Source: Sphaerisporangium sp. TRM90804
GTDB lineage: Bacteria; Actinomycetota; Actinomycetes; Streptosporangiales; Streptosporangiaceae
Direction: 5' to 3'
Assembly: GCF_029846175.1 (NCBI RefSeq)
Contig: NZ_JARWAC010000011.1
Coordinates: 370,551-434,550, forward strand
DNA: 64,000 bases
Shown piece by piece: positions 11,595 through 20,186 of the stretch. The notes beneath the pieces were generated by a model, which made no database searches, was not told where the DNA came from, and saw nothing but the letters and a program-made list of their open reading frames with translations. Position 1 is the stretch's first letter; each line of letters starts with the position of its first letter. The position numbers and the translations under genes are program-made.

Positions 11595-11654
11595 GGCGGC
11601 GGGTCGGTGAGCGGTGGTACGGCGAAGTCGGCGCCGCCGTACGGCGCGCAACCC
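11595..11654 (-). repeat. Dispersed repeat family B, copy 1
   Basis: On the minus strand this reads GGTTGCGCGCCGTACGGCGG, then a CGCCGACTTCGCCGTACC core and a tail similar to CTCACCGAC(G)CGG. It matches copies at 12041, 30526 and 30949. The GCCGTACGGCGGC core is itself nearly palindromic. Confidence 0.7.
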
Positions 11655-11690
11655 GGTGAACCCTCGCGGTGATCGCACCCTCGCCTCGCG

Positions 11691-11728
11691 AATGGTGCCT
11701 TCGGCGCGCTTTCCTAAGGGCGACCCTC
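11691..11728 (+). repeat. Dispersed repeat family A, copy 1
   Basis: The core starts AATGGTGCCTTCGGCGCGCT and ends AAGGGCGACCCTC. A pyrimidine-rich tail ending in CGTCGCGCG follows. Near-identical cores occur at 11889 and 35457, and inverted at 12527 and 30849. Confidence 0.75.
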
Positions 11729-11888
11729 ACCCAGCCCGTCCCCAGCGTCGCGCGAGCATCCCTCCTGAGTAGGCCGGGACGTTCGGCGCGGCCCCGCCCT
11801 ATCGGCGCAGGGTGTGCGACATCGTTAGCGGTGAAGGCGAACGCGCCCGTGGCGGGCGCGACCTGAGACCACCGGCTGCCGTCCTTGA

Positions 11889-11926
11889 AATGGTGCCTTC
11901 GGCGCGCCTTCCCAGGGGCGCCCCTC
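11889..11926 (+). repeat. Dispersed repeat family A, copy 2
   Basis: The core starts AATGGTGCCTTCGGCGCGCC and ends GGGGCGCCCCTC, followed by the same kind of C-rich tail ending CGTCGCGCC. It lies about 200 bases from copy 1 in the same orientation. Confidence 0.75.
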
Positions 11927-12040
11927 GCCACCGGCCCACCACCCGCCGTCGCGCCGGCAACCGCCCGCACTGACGGTCCTCACCGACAGGACTCGGGCGA
12001 TTGTCCTTCCCCATATGCATGCCTGGTTGCGGCCCAGGGC

Positions 12041-12099
12041 CGGTCGCCGTACGACGGCGCCGACTTCGCCGCACCCGTTCTCACCGACGCGGCGCCGAA
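12041..12099 (+). repeat. Dispersed repeat family B, copy 2
   Basis: Contains CGCCGTACGACGGCGCCGAC, then TTCGCCGCACCC and the tail TCACCGACGCGGCGCC at 12081-12096. That 16-base tail recurs exactly at 12430-12445 and 30571-30586. Confidence 0.7.
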
Positions 12100-12127
12100 T
12101 GGAGGCGATACGCAGGTGGAGGGGATT

Positions 12128-12480
12128 CAGCTTGTGCGCTGGTGAGGGGCCGGTGTCACTGCGCGTGGCGCTGGAGGGGGGCGTTGTGCGCGCGGGGGGT
12201 CAGCTTGTGTGACGGTGAGGGGCCCGTGTCAGCAGCGCGGCACTGGAGAGGGGTTCAGCTTGTGCGCTGGTGAGAGACCGGTGGCACCGGCGTGGTGCCG
12301 AGGGAGGCGTTATGCGCGCGGAGGGGGGTTCAGCTAGTGCGCTGGTGAGAGACCCGTGGCACCGGTGTGGTGCAGGAGGGGGCGTTGGCGCGCGGAGGGG
12401 GCAGCTTGTGTGACGGGGAGAGATCCGTTTCACCGACGCGGCGCCTGAGGGAGGCCCTATGCACGCGGAAGGCGACTTGG
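12128..12480. repeat. Imperfect tandem array of five ~55-75 base units
   Basis: Units begin with CAGCTTGTGCGCTGGTGAG or close variants at 12128, 12201, 12256, 12331 and 12402. They usually end in a GCGCGCGGAGGGG-like segment before the next unit. Unit lengths are about 73, 55, 75, 71 and 70 bases. The last unit carries the exact family B tail, linking the array to that family. There are no constant-length spacers, so this is not CRISPR. Confidence 0.75.
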
Positions 12481-12485
12481 CTTGC

Positions 12486-12518
<33 letters not shown>

Positions 12519-12526
12519 GGTGGGAT

Positions 12527-12565
12527 GGGGGCCGCCCTTGGAAGGCTGCGCCGGAGGCGCATTTC
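12527..12565 (-). repeat. Dispersed repeat family A, inverted copy 3
   Basis: Read on the minus strand it starts AAATGCGCCTCCGGCGCAGC and continues CTTCCAAGGGCGGCCCCC. This is a diverged but clearly related copy of the 11691 core, and its tail runs into the hexamer repeat. Confidence 0.65.
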
Positions 12566-12670
12566 GTGGGGCGGCCGGTGGTTGGGTTCTGGCGGGGGAT
12601 TGGTTGCGGGCGGGCCGGGGCCCGGCCCGCAGGGGGTGTCGCCTGGTCCCCGCGGGCCGGGTGGGTGGGG

Positions 12671-13246
12671 TTAGCCCGCCAGCTTCACGGTCCAGCGGCG
12701 GGAGGGGTCGGCGTCGCAGGTGAACTGCAGGCCGCGCACGTTGTTGTCGGTGCTGACGCCGCCGGCGATGGTGAGGCACTTGCCGGTCTGGACGTTGCGG
12801 ATCTGGTACTGGCCGGTGCCGGTGTAGTCGAGGATCGTCCAGCGGCGGGAGGGGTCGCTGTCGCAGGTGAACTGCAGGGCGTCGACGTTGTTGGCGGTGC
12901 TGACGCCGCCGGCGATGGTGAGGCACTTGCCGGTCTGGACGTTGCGGATCTGGAACTGGCCGGTGCCGGTGTAGTCGCTGATCGTCCAGCGGCGGGAGTA
13001 GTCGGAGTCACAGTTGTACTGCACCGAGAGCACGTTGTTGGCGGTGCTGACGCCGCCCGCGATGGTCAGGCACTTGGCGGTCTGCACGTTCTGCAGCTGG
13101 TACATGGTGGAGACGGGCACGCGCGCGGCCGAGGCCCCGGCGGCGGTCTGGGCGGCGGTCTGGGCGGAGACGGCGGCGGGTGCGCCCACCGCGACGATCG
13201 CGGAGGCGGCGGCGATACCGAGGATGCGGCTGATGGAGCGTTCCAT
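12671..13246 (-). CDS. Secreted ricin-B-type beta-trefoil lectin
   Basis: A 191-residue protein with a Sec signal peptide (hydrophobic core about residues 6-28, ending AVSAQ). The rest is three near-identical repeats of about 46 residues. Each repeat has a Y/FQ(I/L)(R/Q)NVQTxKCLTIAGG-like start, a cysteine in (N/T)CDxD and the ending SRRWT. That is a beta-trefoil with one copy per lobe, as in ricin B lectins, although the usual QxW appears as RRW. It probably binds carbohydrate outside the cell. The ATG at 13246 follows GGGGAG. No catalytic domain is attached, so it is a stand-alone lectin. Confidence 0.88.
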   Translation of the reverse strand: MERSISRILGIAAASAIVAVGAPAAVSAQTAAQTAAGASAARVPVSTMYQLQNVQTAKCLTIAGGVSTANNVLSVQYNCDSDYSRRWTISDYTGTGQFQIRNVQTGKCLTIAGGVSTANNVDALQFTCDSDPSRRWTILDYTGTGQYQIRNVQTGKCLTIAGGVSTDNNVRGLQFTCDADPSRRWTVKLAG

Positions 13247-13661
13247 TGTGTTACTCCCCGTGGAGGGTAAGGTCCCCGTGCTGTCGGGCTTGCACCACCG
13301 ACACTCTCGACTCACGAGCCGCCGCACATGAGTAATGCAGTACTCAGATGTGAATCATGCTCGTCCGCGGCTGGTGGACCGGCTTCCACGCACGCGCGCC
13401 GAGTCGTCGTCGCGAGACGCGAGCCCGCTGTGGATCGAGGGCTTACTCCACACGTGGGTCTTCGCGGGGTCGTCCGGCCCGGGGTGAATCTCAGACGCGA
13501 GCCCACCGCCGGTTGCCTCGCCGGTGTCGTTCTTCAGCCGCGAGTCTGTCGCGTGTCCCCAGCACCCAGGGGTGTTTCGGACGCGGATCCGCTCCGCAGG
13601 GGGCAGGACGTGAATCGCCCCCGGCGGCGGCCGGGGGCCGGTGCCGGGGGCGGTGGGGTGG
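13247..13661. other. 415-base gap between lectin and lipid kinase genes
   Basis: It holds the lectin promoter side and the hairpin after the lipid kinase gene. I see no gene. Small open frames here have no ribosome site and no family resemblance. Confidence 0.6.
13616..13652 (-). terminator. Hairpin downstream of the lipid kinase gene
   Basis: CGCCCCCGGC (13616-13625) and GCCGGGGGCG (13643-13652) form a perfect 10-base stem a few bases past the stop of the leftward lipid kinase gene. Confidence 0.55.
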
Positions 13662-14558
13662 TTAGTCGTCCTGGGGCGAGGGTTCGGGGACGCACAGGGT
13701 CAGGGCGCCGGGCGCCACCTCGGCCTTGATCTTGGTGGTGGCGTCGCGGTCGCCGCCGTCCAGCTCGTACGTGAGCGGGGTCTCGAAGGTCGCGGTCACC
13801 TTGCGACCACGGGTGATGCGCACGAACGGGGACTCCTCGGAGCGGCCCGTGGCCATCTTGCCGATCACCCGAGCCCACTGGATCGGCCCCTGCGCGGTCG
13901 AGACGCCGACCTCCAGCCAGCCGTCGTCCGGGCGGGCGTCGTCGAACGCCTCGATGCCCCCGGTGATCGTGCCGACGTTGCCGAGCAGCAGGCAGCTCGC
14001 CGGCCCGTCGAACCAGTCGACGCCGTCGATCTTGACCTTCATCGGCACCAGCGGCCCGCCCACGTGCTGCACGGCCGCCTTGAAGTAGGCGAGGCGCCCG
14101 AGCCGGCTCTTGGCGTCCTTGTCGGAGTCGGCGATCATCTGGGCCTCGAACCCGGCGCCCGCCATGACCGCGAAGTGCTCGCCGTTGAGCACGCCGAGGT
14201 CGAGCTTGCGATGCTCGCCCTGGAACCCGATGCGCACGGCCTCGGGAAGGTCCTCGGGGATGCCCATGTTGGCCGCGAAGAGGTTGGCCGTGCCCGCAGG
14301 CAGGACGGCCATCGGCACGCCCGACCCGGCCATGGCGTCCGAGCAGCGCTGCACCATGCCGTCGCCGCCCCAGACGAAGACCAGGTCGGCCCCTTCCTTC
14401 AGGGCCTTGCGCACCTGCTTGGGTGCCTTCTTGCTCTTCGGCACCTCGTGCCAGAGCAGCTTGCCGACGTCGTGCTCGGCCAGGAGCACGCGCAGCTGGT
14501 CGAGCCCGCCGCCGAACGTCTTCTTCTGATGCGCGATCACCGCGATCTTCCGAGCCAT
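13662..14558 (-). CDS. Diacylglycerol-kinase-type lipid kinase
   Basis: A 298-residue protein of the DAGK catalytic family (DagK/YegS/LCB5). The nucleotide-binding signature WGGDGMVQ sits near residue 64, followed by LPAGTANLFAANMGIP and AGAGFEAQMI, all standard for this fold. It would phosphorylate a lipid such as diacylglycerol with ATP at the membrane surface. The typical GGDGT(V/L) motif has Met in place of Thr. It starts at ATG 14558 with no strong ribosome site. It stands alone, divergent from the hydrolase at 14702. Confidence 0.88.
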   Translation of the reverse strand: MARKIAVIAHQKKTFGGGLDQLRVLLAEHDVGKLLWHEVPKSKKAPKQVRKALKEGADLVFVWGGDGMVQRCSDAMAGSGVPMAVLPAGTANLFAANMGIPEDLPEAVRIGFQGEHRKLDLGVLNGEHFAVMAGAGFEAQMIADSDKDAKSRLGRLAYFKAAVQHVGGPLVPMKVKIDGVDWFDGPASCLLLGNVGTITGGIEAFDDARPDDGWLEVGVSTAQGPIQWARVIGKMATGRSEESPFVRITRGRKVTATFETPLTYELDGGDRDATTKIKAEVAPGALTLCVPEPSPQDD

Positions 14559-14701
14559 GTCTGCTGACTACCCACAGAATCGGGGTTCACCGGGTCTGCC
14601 GTTTGCGGGGGAATAGTGTGGCCCTGACGTGCCCTCTCTTTGGGAGGCGGCGCCGCCGGGGCGCGGTGACAGCGGCGACGATGGGTGTTTGACTCGACCG
14701 C

Positions 14702-15478
14702 ATGCGACTGGCCTACGAACGGCGCGGCGAGGGACCACCCCTGGTGCTGCTGCACGGCATCGGCCACCACCGGCAGGCCTGGCGGCCCGTCATCGACCTG
14801 CTCGCCGGGTCGCGCGACGTCATCGCGGTCGACTTCCCCGGGTTCGGCGCCTCGCCCGGCCTGCCGTCCGGGACGCCGTACAACGCCCAGACGCTCGCGG
14901 ACGCGGTGGAGCTCTTCTGCGCCGAGCTCGGCGTGCCGACGCCGCACGTCGGCGGCAACTCGCTCGGCGGCTACGTGGCGCTGACCTTGGCGGCGCGGGG
15001 CAGCGTCCGCACGGCCACGGCGCTGTCGCCGGCCGGGTTCTGGAACGCCCTTGAGCACGCCTACGTGCGCGCCGCGCTGCGGGGCCTGCACCGGCTGGTG
15101 AAGGCGCTGCCGCCGGACGGCATGACGGCGGTGGCGGGTTCGACCGCCGGGCGGGCGCTGTCGATCGGGCTGGTCGTGGCCAGGCCCGGCGGGTTGAGCC
15201 CGGAGGCCGTGGTCGCCGCCGGGCGGGCCCTGCGCGACGGCCCGGGTTTCGACGAGACGCTCGACTCGTTCAGGGCCGTGGTGCCGCCCAGCCGCGCCAA
15301 GGTGCCGATCACGATCGCGTGGGGCGAGCGCGACCGCCTGCTGTGGCGGCGCCAGGCCGTACGCGCGGCCAGGTGGTCCGAGCAGCGGGTGAAGCTGCTC
15401 CAGGGCTGCGGCCACGTCCCCATGAGCGACGACCCCGGCCTCGTCGCCCGTGTCCTGCTGGACGGCAGCCGGGACTGA
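14702..15478 (+). CDS. Alpha/beta-fold hydrolase
   Basis: A 258-residue alpha/beta hydrolase. The oxyanion segment is LLHGIGHHRQAW. The nucleophile serine is in GGNSLGGYVAL, the acid in WGERDRLLW, and the histidine in GCGHVPMSDDP near the C-terminus, giving a complete triad. A lid region of about 60 residues follows the nucleophile. It is probably an esterase or lipase-like enzyme; the substrate is unknown. No ribosome site is evident before ATG 14702, so the mRNA may be leaderless or nearly so. Confidence 0.87.
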   Translation: MRLAYERRGEGPPLVLLHGIGHHRQAWRPVIDLLAGSRDVIAVDFPGFGASPGLPSGTPYNAQTLADAVELFCAELGVPTPHVGGNSLGGYVALTLAARGSVRTATALSPAGFWNALEHAYVRAALRGLHRLVKALPPDGMTAVAGSTAGRALSIGLVVARPGGLSPEAVVAAGRALRDGPGFDETLDSFRAVVPPSRAKVPITIAWGERDRLLWRRQAVRAARWSEQRVKLLQGCGHVPMSDDPGLVARVLLDGSRD

Positions 15479-15485
15479 CCACGCC

Positions 15486-15650
15486 TCAGCGAATGCTCTG
15501 GGTGTACACGGCCAGCATGACGATCACGAAGGTGACCATGATGCCGGTGTAGGCCACCGGCCCGAAGCGCAGCGACCTGCGCACGCGGTTCAGGCCCCAC
15601 ACGAACAGGAACGCCAGGAAGATCAGCAGGATCAGCCCGCCGTTGTCCAT
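15486..15650 (-). CDS. Small two-helix membrane protein
   Basis: A 54-residue protein starting MDNGGLILLIFLAFLFVWGL, then a basic loop (RVRRSLRFG) and a second hydrophobic stretch ending VIVMLAVYTQSIR. The ATG at 15650 has GGAGG nine bases upstream on the minus strand. It converges with the hydrolase stop at 15478. Coding looks real from the ribosome site and the clean two-helix pattern. No function is recognised. Confidence 0.7.
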   Translation of the reverse strand: MDNGGLILLIFLAFLFVWGLNRVRRSLRFGPVAYTGIMVTFVIVMLAVYTQSIR

Positions 15651-15820
15651 CGCCACCGCCTCCGCGCAACCGCCGGCCTCGCCCGAGCACTCGCAGACCA
15701 GTATGCGTCCCACGCCCCCGCTCCGCGCGCAAGCGGCCGACCGTGACACCGTCGGTGTCGGCTCGTGACCTGCCGCGGCCCACACTGGAGACGCGTCCCC
15801 CGACGGAAGCGAGTGCGACC

Positions 15821-17284
15821 GTGCAGGACATTCCGCGCATTCACCGGAGCAAAGCCGAGCGCGAGGCATACGTCGCCTTCCTGCTGCTGGGTGCCGTGGC
15901 GCTCGCGTTGTCCGTCCTGCACGGGTGTACACCGTGGACGCCTTTCCTGGCCCCGCACCCGAAGCCGTTGAGGGTCTCCTGCACCGGCTTCTCCACCCCG
16001 TCGCCCGCCGGCGAGGGCCCGGCCGTCAGGCCGATGGCGCGTGGGGTCCGAAGCATGCCGGTGAGACGGCCGGCTCCGCGACCCTGGATTCATCCGGTGG
16101 TGGCGGATGTGAACGATCCGTCCCTCGCCTACGCCTTGGACGGGGCCACCAAGGTCCTCAGCGCGACCCGGCTCGACACGCGAACCATCCTGTGGAGCCT
16201 GCGGGTACCGGGCCTTCGCTTCAACGGTTCGACCACGCTTTCGGCCAGGTCCAACCTCATACGCGTCTCGTCACACGACGGGTACCTCGCCCTGGTGGAC
16301 CTCCCGGCCCGCCGGGTCCGGGAGTGTGCCGTCGAATCAGAACCCGGCATTGGGGGCTCGACCGCGCACACGGACCCCCTGGAGGTGGTCGGCGACGTCC
16401 TGGTGACCACGCGGAACGCCGAGCGCACGATCAACCTTCCTCTCGCCGGGTCGGTGCTGTGGGACCGATGGGTGGAGGCGTACTCGGCGCGAGACGGCCG
16501 CCTGCTCTGGCGCGAGCGGGCGTCGGTCCACACCACCGGCCATGGGCGGGTCTTCATCGGGGTGGGGCGCGGCCTCACCGCGCACGACGCCACCACGGGC
16601 ATGCACATCTGGAGCCGCACCACCGGGGGAAGCATGGGCGACCCGCGCCGGGGAGAGGGCGGCGGCGTTCCGCTGGCCGTATCGGGCCGATACCTGTACG
16701 CCCACCTGTACCGGGATGAGCGCTTGTCGATCCACCTCGCCGCGGATGGCGCCTACGTGGGGGCGGCCGCGCTGCCGAGCACGCACTCGGGCGTCGAGGA
16801 GACGGTACCGATGCCCGGCGACCACGTCCTCATCGTGCTGAGGGACCGGGTGCTCGTGGCGGGCCCCGGTGGCATACAGGCTCAGAGGATGGCCGAGTGG
16901 ACAAGCGCGGGCAGCTCGGCCCGTCACGACCTCGTCCGGGTCGGCGACACCTACCGGTTGGCCGTGTTGACCCCCGTCGCCCGGCTGCGCGTGTTCAGCG
17001 ACGGTTCAAGCTCGCCGCTGGTCTTCCGGGTCGACCCGGAAGCCTCATGGGTGCGGCTGGCGGATACGGTCGCCTACGTGGGCGGTGGGCGCACGCCGAT
17101 GCTGCGCGCCTACGACCTGACCGCGAACGGCGCGCTTCTGTGGGAGCTGTGGATGGGGTCCCCGGGGGACTTCGGCACGATAGCGGATGACTTCGCCATC
17201 CCCTTCGACGGCGGGCTCGCGCTGTCGTTCGATCCCCGCCGCGCGAGCGACGGCCCCCACCGGTGGGTCACGCTGGTGCCGTGA
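15821..17284 (+). CDS. Membrane-anchored PQQ-like beta-propeller protein, function unknown
   Basis: A 487-residue protein with one hydrophobic segment near residues 18-35 (AYVAFLLLGAVALALSVL) and a large extracellular part. The latter is made of repeating blade-like stretches such as DTRTILWSLRVPG, RDGRLLWRER and TTGMHIWSRTTGG. That W-containing pattern is typical of PQQ-like/quinoprotein beta-propellers. GTG 15821 is preferred (GGAAGCGAG upstream); a GTG at 15743 would add 26 residues. There is no partner in an operon. A binding or scaffolding role is the most one can say. Confidence 0.7.
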   Translation: MQDIPRIHRSKAEREAYVAFLLLGAVALALSVLHGCTPWTPFLAPHPKPLRVSCTGFSTPSPAGEGPAVRPMARGVRSMPVRRPAPRPWIHPVVADVNDPSLAYALDGATKVLSATRLDTRTILWSLRVPGLRFNGSTTLSARSNLIRVSSHDGYLALVDLPARRVRECAVESEPGIGGSTAHTDPLEVVGDVLVTTRNAERTINLPLAGSVLWDRWVEAYSARDGRLLWRERASVHTTGHGRVFIGVGRGLTAHDATTGMHIWSRTTGGSMGDPRRGEGGGVPLAVSGRYLYAHLYRDERLSIHLAADGAYVGAAALPSTHSGVEETVPMPGDHVLIVLRDRVLVAGPGGIQAQRMAEWTSAGSSARHDLVRVGDTYRLAVLTPVARLRVFSDGSSSPLVFRVDPEASWVRLADTVAYVGGGRTPMLRAYDLTANGALLWELWMGSPGDFGTIADDFAIPFDGGLALSFDPRRASDGPHRWVTLVP

Positions 17285-17309
17285 CGCCGGGGTGGGGGCC
17301 GTCGCCGCG

Positions 17310-18455
17310 TCAGAAGCCGAAGGAGCGGCCGATGATCTCCTTCATGATCTCGGTGGAGCCGCCGTAGATGGTCTGGACGCGGCTGTCCAGCCAGGCCTTG
17401 GCGACCGGGTACTCCAGCATGTAGCCGTAGCCGCCGTGGAGCTGGAGGCAGCGGTCGATGACCTTGTGCTGGATCTCGGTGGTCCACCACTTGGCCTTGG
17501 CGGCGTCCACGGGGGTGAGCTTGCCGGCGTTGAGGGCCAGGACGCACTTGTCGACGTAGTGGCGGGCGATCTCCACCTCGGTCGAGAGCTCGGCGAGGAC
17601 GAAGCGGGTGTTCTGGAAGGCGCCGATGCTGCGGCCGAACGCCTGGCGCGAGCGGCAGTACTCGATCGTCGTCTCCAGCACGGCCTCGGCCGCCGCCACC
17701 GCCGACACGGCGATCGACAGGCGCTCCTGCGGCAGGTTGGCCATGAGCTGGAAGAAGCCCTGGCCCTCGTCTGTGCCGAGCCGGTTGGCGACCGGCACGC
17801 GGACGTTCTCGAAAATCAGCTCGGCGGTGTCCTGGGCGTGCAGGCCGATCTTCTCCAGGTTGCGGCCCCGGGAGAAGCCCTCCATGCCGCGCTCGACGAC
17901 CAGCAGCGTGGTGCCGCGCGCCCCGGCCGTCGGGTCGGTCTTGGTGACGACCACCACCAGGTCGGAGTTGATGCCGTTGGTGATGAACGTCTTCTGCCCG
18001 TTGACGACGTAGTCGTCGCCGTCGCGGACGGCCGTCGTCCTGATGCCCTGCAGGTCGCTGCCGGCGCCCGGCTCGGTCATGCCGATGGCGGTGATCAGCT
18101 CGCCGGAGGCGAAGCCGGGCAGCCAGCGCTGCTTCTGGTCGTCGTCGGTGAGGTCGACCATGTACGGCGCCATGATGTCGTTGTGCAGGCCGAACCCGAG
18201 CCCGGTGCTGCCCGACCTCATGATCTCTTCGACGATGACGGTGTTGAAGCGGAAGTCGGTGATCCCGGAACCGCCGTACTCCTCGGGGACCGAGAAGCCG
18301 AACATGCCCAGCTCGCCGGCCTTCTTCCACACCTCGCGGGGGACGATGCCGTCCTTCTCCCACTGGTCGTGGTGCGGCACGACCTCGCGGGCGATGAACT
18401 CGCGAACGGTGTCACGGAAGAGCAGATGCTCCTCCTCGAAGAGGTTCCGATCCAT
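17310..18455 (-). CDS. Acyl-CoA dehydrogenase
   Basis: A 381-residue FAD enzyme that oxidises acyl-CoA to trans-2-enoyl-CoA. Signatures include GMTEPGAGSDLQ (FAD/substrate contacts), the C-terminal LHGGYGYMLEYP motif, and YGGSTEIMKEIIGRS, the usual end of the family. The ATG at 18455 follows GGAGGAG. The length is standard. It is a stand-alone leftward gene. It could work with the SDR, crotonase and thiolase found elsewhere in the window, but they are not clustered together. Confidence 0.9.
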   Translation of the reverse strand: MDRNLFEEEHLLFRDTVREFIAREVVPHHDQWEKDGIVPREVWKKAGELGMFGFSVPEEYGGSGITDFRFNTVIVEEIMRSGSTGLGFGLHNDIMAPYMVDLTDDDQKQRWLPGFASGELITAIGMTEPGAGSDLQGIRTTAVRDGDDYVVNGQKTFITNGINSDLVVVVTKTDPTAGARGTTLLVVERGMEGFSRGRNLEKIGLHAQDTAELIFENVRVPVANRLGTDEGQGFFQLMANLPQERLSIAVSAVAAAEAVLETTIEYCRSRQAFGRSIGAFQNTRFVLAELSTEVEIARHYVDKCVLALNAGKLTPVDAAKAKWWTTEIQHKVIDRCLQLHGGYGYMLEYPVAKAWLDSRVQTIYGGSTEIMKEIIGRSFGF

Positions 18456-18532
18456 GCTTCTCCTCCTTGGGGGGACCGCCAACAGAATACTATTCTGGTC
18501 GCGGCCCGGCTTCCGGCGCCCCCGCCGCGCGG

Positions 18533-19000
18533 CTACGTCACAGGCCATGCCAGTAGCTGGAACCACACCGCCTTCCCGTGCGGGTTCACGCACCAGCCCC
18601 ATTTGTAGGCCAGGGTCTCGACGATGGACAGACCCCTTCCGCAGGTCTCCATGGCGCCGGCCGACCGCATCCTCGGAACGGCCACGCCGGAGTCGTGAAC
18701 GGTCACACTCATCACCTCCCCGTCCCGCCCCACCTCGACGCGGACGCCGCCCGCCGCGCCCGCCCCGCCGCCCCCGTGCGTCAGGGCGTTGGTGACGAGC
18801 TCCGAGGTGAGCAGTTCGGCGATTTCGCGGGCCTCCTCGCAGGCGTTCCAATCGGCGGCGACGTCCCGCACGAAGCGACGGGCGGACGCGACGCATTTCC
18901 CGTCCCGGGGTATGCACTTCTGCCCGAGAAGTACCGCCGCGGCGTCTGTTTCGCAAGGGATATCCGACGGCTTGACGCCGGGCTCCGCGGCCCCACTCAT
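18533..19000 (-). CDS. RsbW/AbaA-type ATP-binding (HATPase_c) regulatory protein
   Basis: A 155-residue single HATPase domain of the anti-sigma kinase-like type. The N-box is LLTSELVTNALTHGG, the G1 box VTVHDSG and the G2 box CGRGLSIVE. The ATG at 19000 sits behind GAGGAGG. It is divergent from an XRE regulator and a DUF397 gene. This trio recurs in Streptomyces (the WhiJ/AbaA-type loci) and is tied to control of development and antibiotic production. Whether it phosphorylates a protein is not known for most members. Confidence 0.88.
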   Translation of the reverse strand: MSGAAEPGVKPSDIPCETDAAAVLLGQKCIPRDGKCVASARRFVRDVAADWNACEEAREIAELLTSELVTNALTHGGGGAGAAGGVRVEVGRDGEVMSVTVHDSGVAVPRMRSAGAMETCGRGLSIVETLAYKWGWCVNPHGKAVWFQLLAWPVT

Positions 19001-19134
19001 GACGTTCCTCCTCGCCTGGGAATTCGTATGCCAAGGGTGGAGTCGTGAGGCTACTGTCGGTAGTCGAACGGTCGCTAATCCGGCGCTTTGAGGATCGGAT
19101 CCGGTCCTTTTGAACCTCCATGATGTGGGGCACG

Positions 19135-19917
19135 ATGGCTGATCTATACACACCTCAAGCAATTTGGGGCAGAGAACTCCGTCACTACCGTCAGACGGCC
19201 GGTCTGACGCAGGCCCAGCTCGCCCAGAAGATCCATTTCAGCGAGTCGCTGATCAGCGGCATAGAGACCGGCCAGCTCCCCGCCAGCCCCGAGTTCGCCC
19301 AGACCTGCGACTCCGCCCTCACCACGGGCGGCGCGCTCCAGCGCCTCCTCGACTGGCGGCGCGGCCAGGTCTTCCCCGCCTGGTTCGGCAAGTGGCACGA
19401 CAAGGAGCAGGTGGCGACGACACTGCGCGCCTATGAGCCCATCCTCGTACCCGGCCTGCTCCAGACCCCCGAGTACGCCTTCGAGGTGCTGTACGGGGAC
19501 GAGACGGCCGTGCAGGCGCGTGTGCAACGTCAGCAGGTGTTCGCCCGCACTGCGCCTCCGCCACCTCTGCTGCGCTGCGTGATCGACGAGGCGGTGCTGC
19601 ATCGCCTGATCGGCACCCCCGAGATCATGCGCAAGCAGCTCGAACACCTCGCGTCGATCATCGCTCCCCGCGTCAGCGTGCAGGTCGTCCCGCTCGGGGG
19701 CATCCGGGCGGGGCTGGAGGCCGGATTCATAATCGCTACGCTCGAAGGTGGCAGCGAGGTAGCTTATTTGGACACCGCCGTACGCGGGCTGGTGACGACC
19801 GATCAGGACGACATCACGGCAGCCGTGGCGAAATTCGAGGCCATTCGCATCGAGGCGCTGCCGCTGCGCATGTCTGTGGATCTCATCAAGAGAACGGCAG
19901 AGGAAAGATGGACCTGA
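19135..19917 (+). CDS. XRE-family regulator with DUF5753 (WhiJ-like)
   Basis: A 260-residue protein with an N-terminal helix-turn-helix (LRHYRQTAGLTQAQLAQKI, then SESLISGIETG) and a C-terminal DUF5753-type domain (RAYEPILVPGLLQTPEYA; later VQVVPLGG). ATG 19135 is chosen because the family usually starts close to the HTH; ATGs at 19120 and 19123 are also possible. Its stop overlaps the next gene's start by 10 bases, so the two are translationally coupled. In Streptomyces, WhiJ-type proteins act as repressors whose action depends on a DUF397 partner. Confidence 0.9.
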   Translation: MADLYTPQAIWGRELRHYRQTAGLTQAQLAQKIHFSESLISGIETGQLPASPEFAQTCDSALTTGGALQRLLDWRRGQVFPAWFGKWHDKEQVATTLRAYEPILVPGLLQTPEYAFEVLYGDETAVQARVQRQQVFARTAPPPPLLRCVIDEAVLHRLIGTPEIMRKQLEHLASIIAPRVSVQVVPLGGIRAGLEAGFIIATLEGGSEVAYLDTAVRGLVTTDQDDITAAVAKFEAIRIEALPLRMSVDLIKRTAEERWT

Positions 19918-20144
19918 GTAACGCCACCTGGCGGAAGTCGAGTTACACGGGTAGCAATGGCGGGAACTGCGTGGAGGTCGCGGAGCTGCCGCGCGCCGCT
20001 GAAGCGCCTGACCCCGTGGCGGAGTTCGTGGCCGTGCGTGACTCGAAGAATCCCGAAGGTCCGAAGCTGTTCTTCACGCCGGACGAGTGGGGCGCCTTCC
20101 TGCGCGGGGTCAAAGGCGACGCGTTCGACCGTGAGGCGCGGTAG
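19908..20144 (+). CDS. DUF397 small protein, partner of the XRE regulator
   Basis: A 78-residue DUF397 protein with the typical WRKSSYTGSNGGNCVEVA start, the middle VAVRDSKNPEGP and the ending FTPDEWGAFLRGV. It starts within the end of the XRE gene (10-base overlap) with AGAGGAAAG upstream. In studied loci this small acidic protein antagonises or modulates the WhiJ-like regulator. The arrangement here is the standard one. Confidence 0.92.
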   Translation: MDLSNATWRKSSYTGSNGGNCVEVAELPRAAEAPDPVAEFVAVRDSKNPEGPKLFFTPDEWGAFLRGVKGDAFDREAR

Positions 20145-20186
20145 CGGGCCCCACGGTCGGGCGCGGCGGGTCGGCCGGGCGGTGGG

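Noticed and set aside
12128..12480. CRISPR array
   Set aside because: The units are contiguous, imperfect and of unequal length, with no unique spacers and no cas genes.
18456..19151. N-terminal extension of the acyl-CoA dehydrogenase
   Set aside because: The frame is open upstream but overlaps the RsbW-like gene in another frame; the ATG at 18455 has a strong ribosome site and fits the family start.
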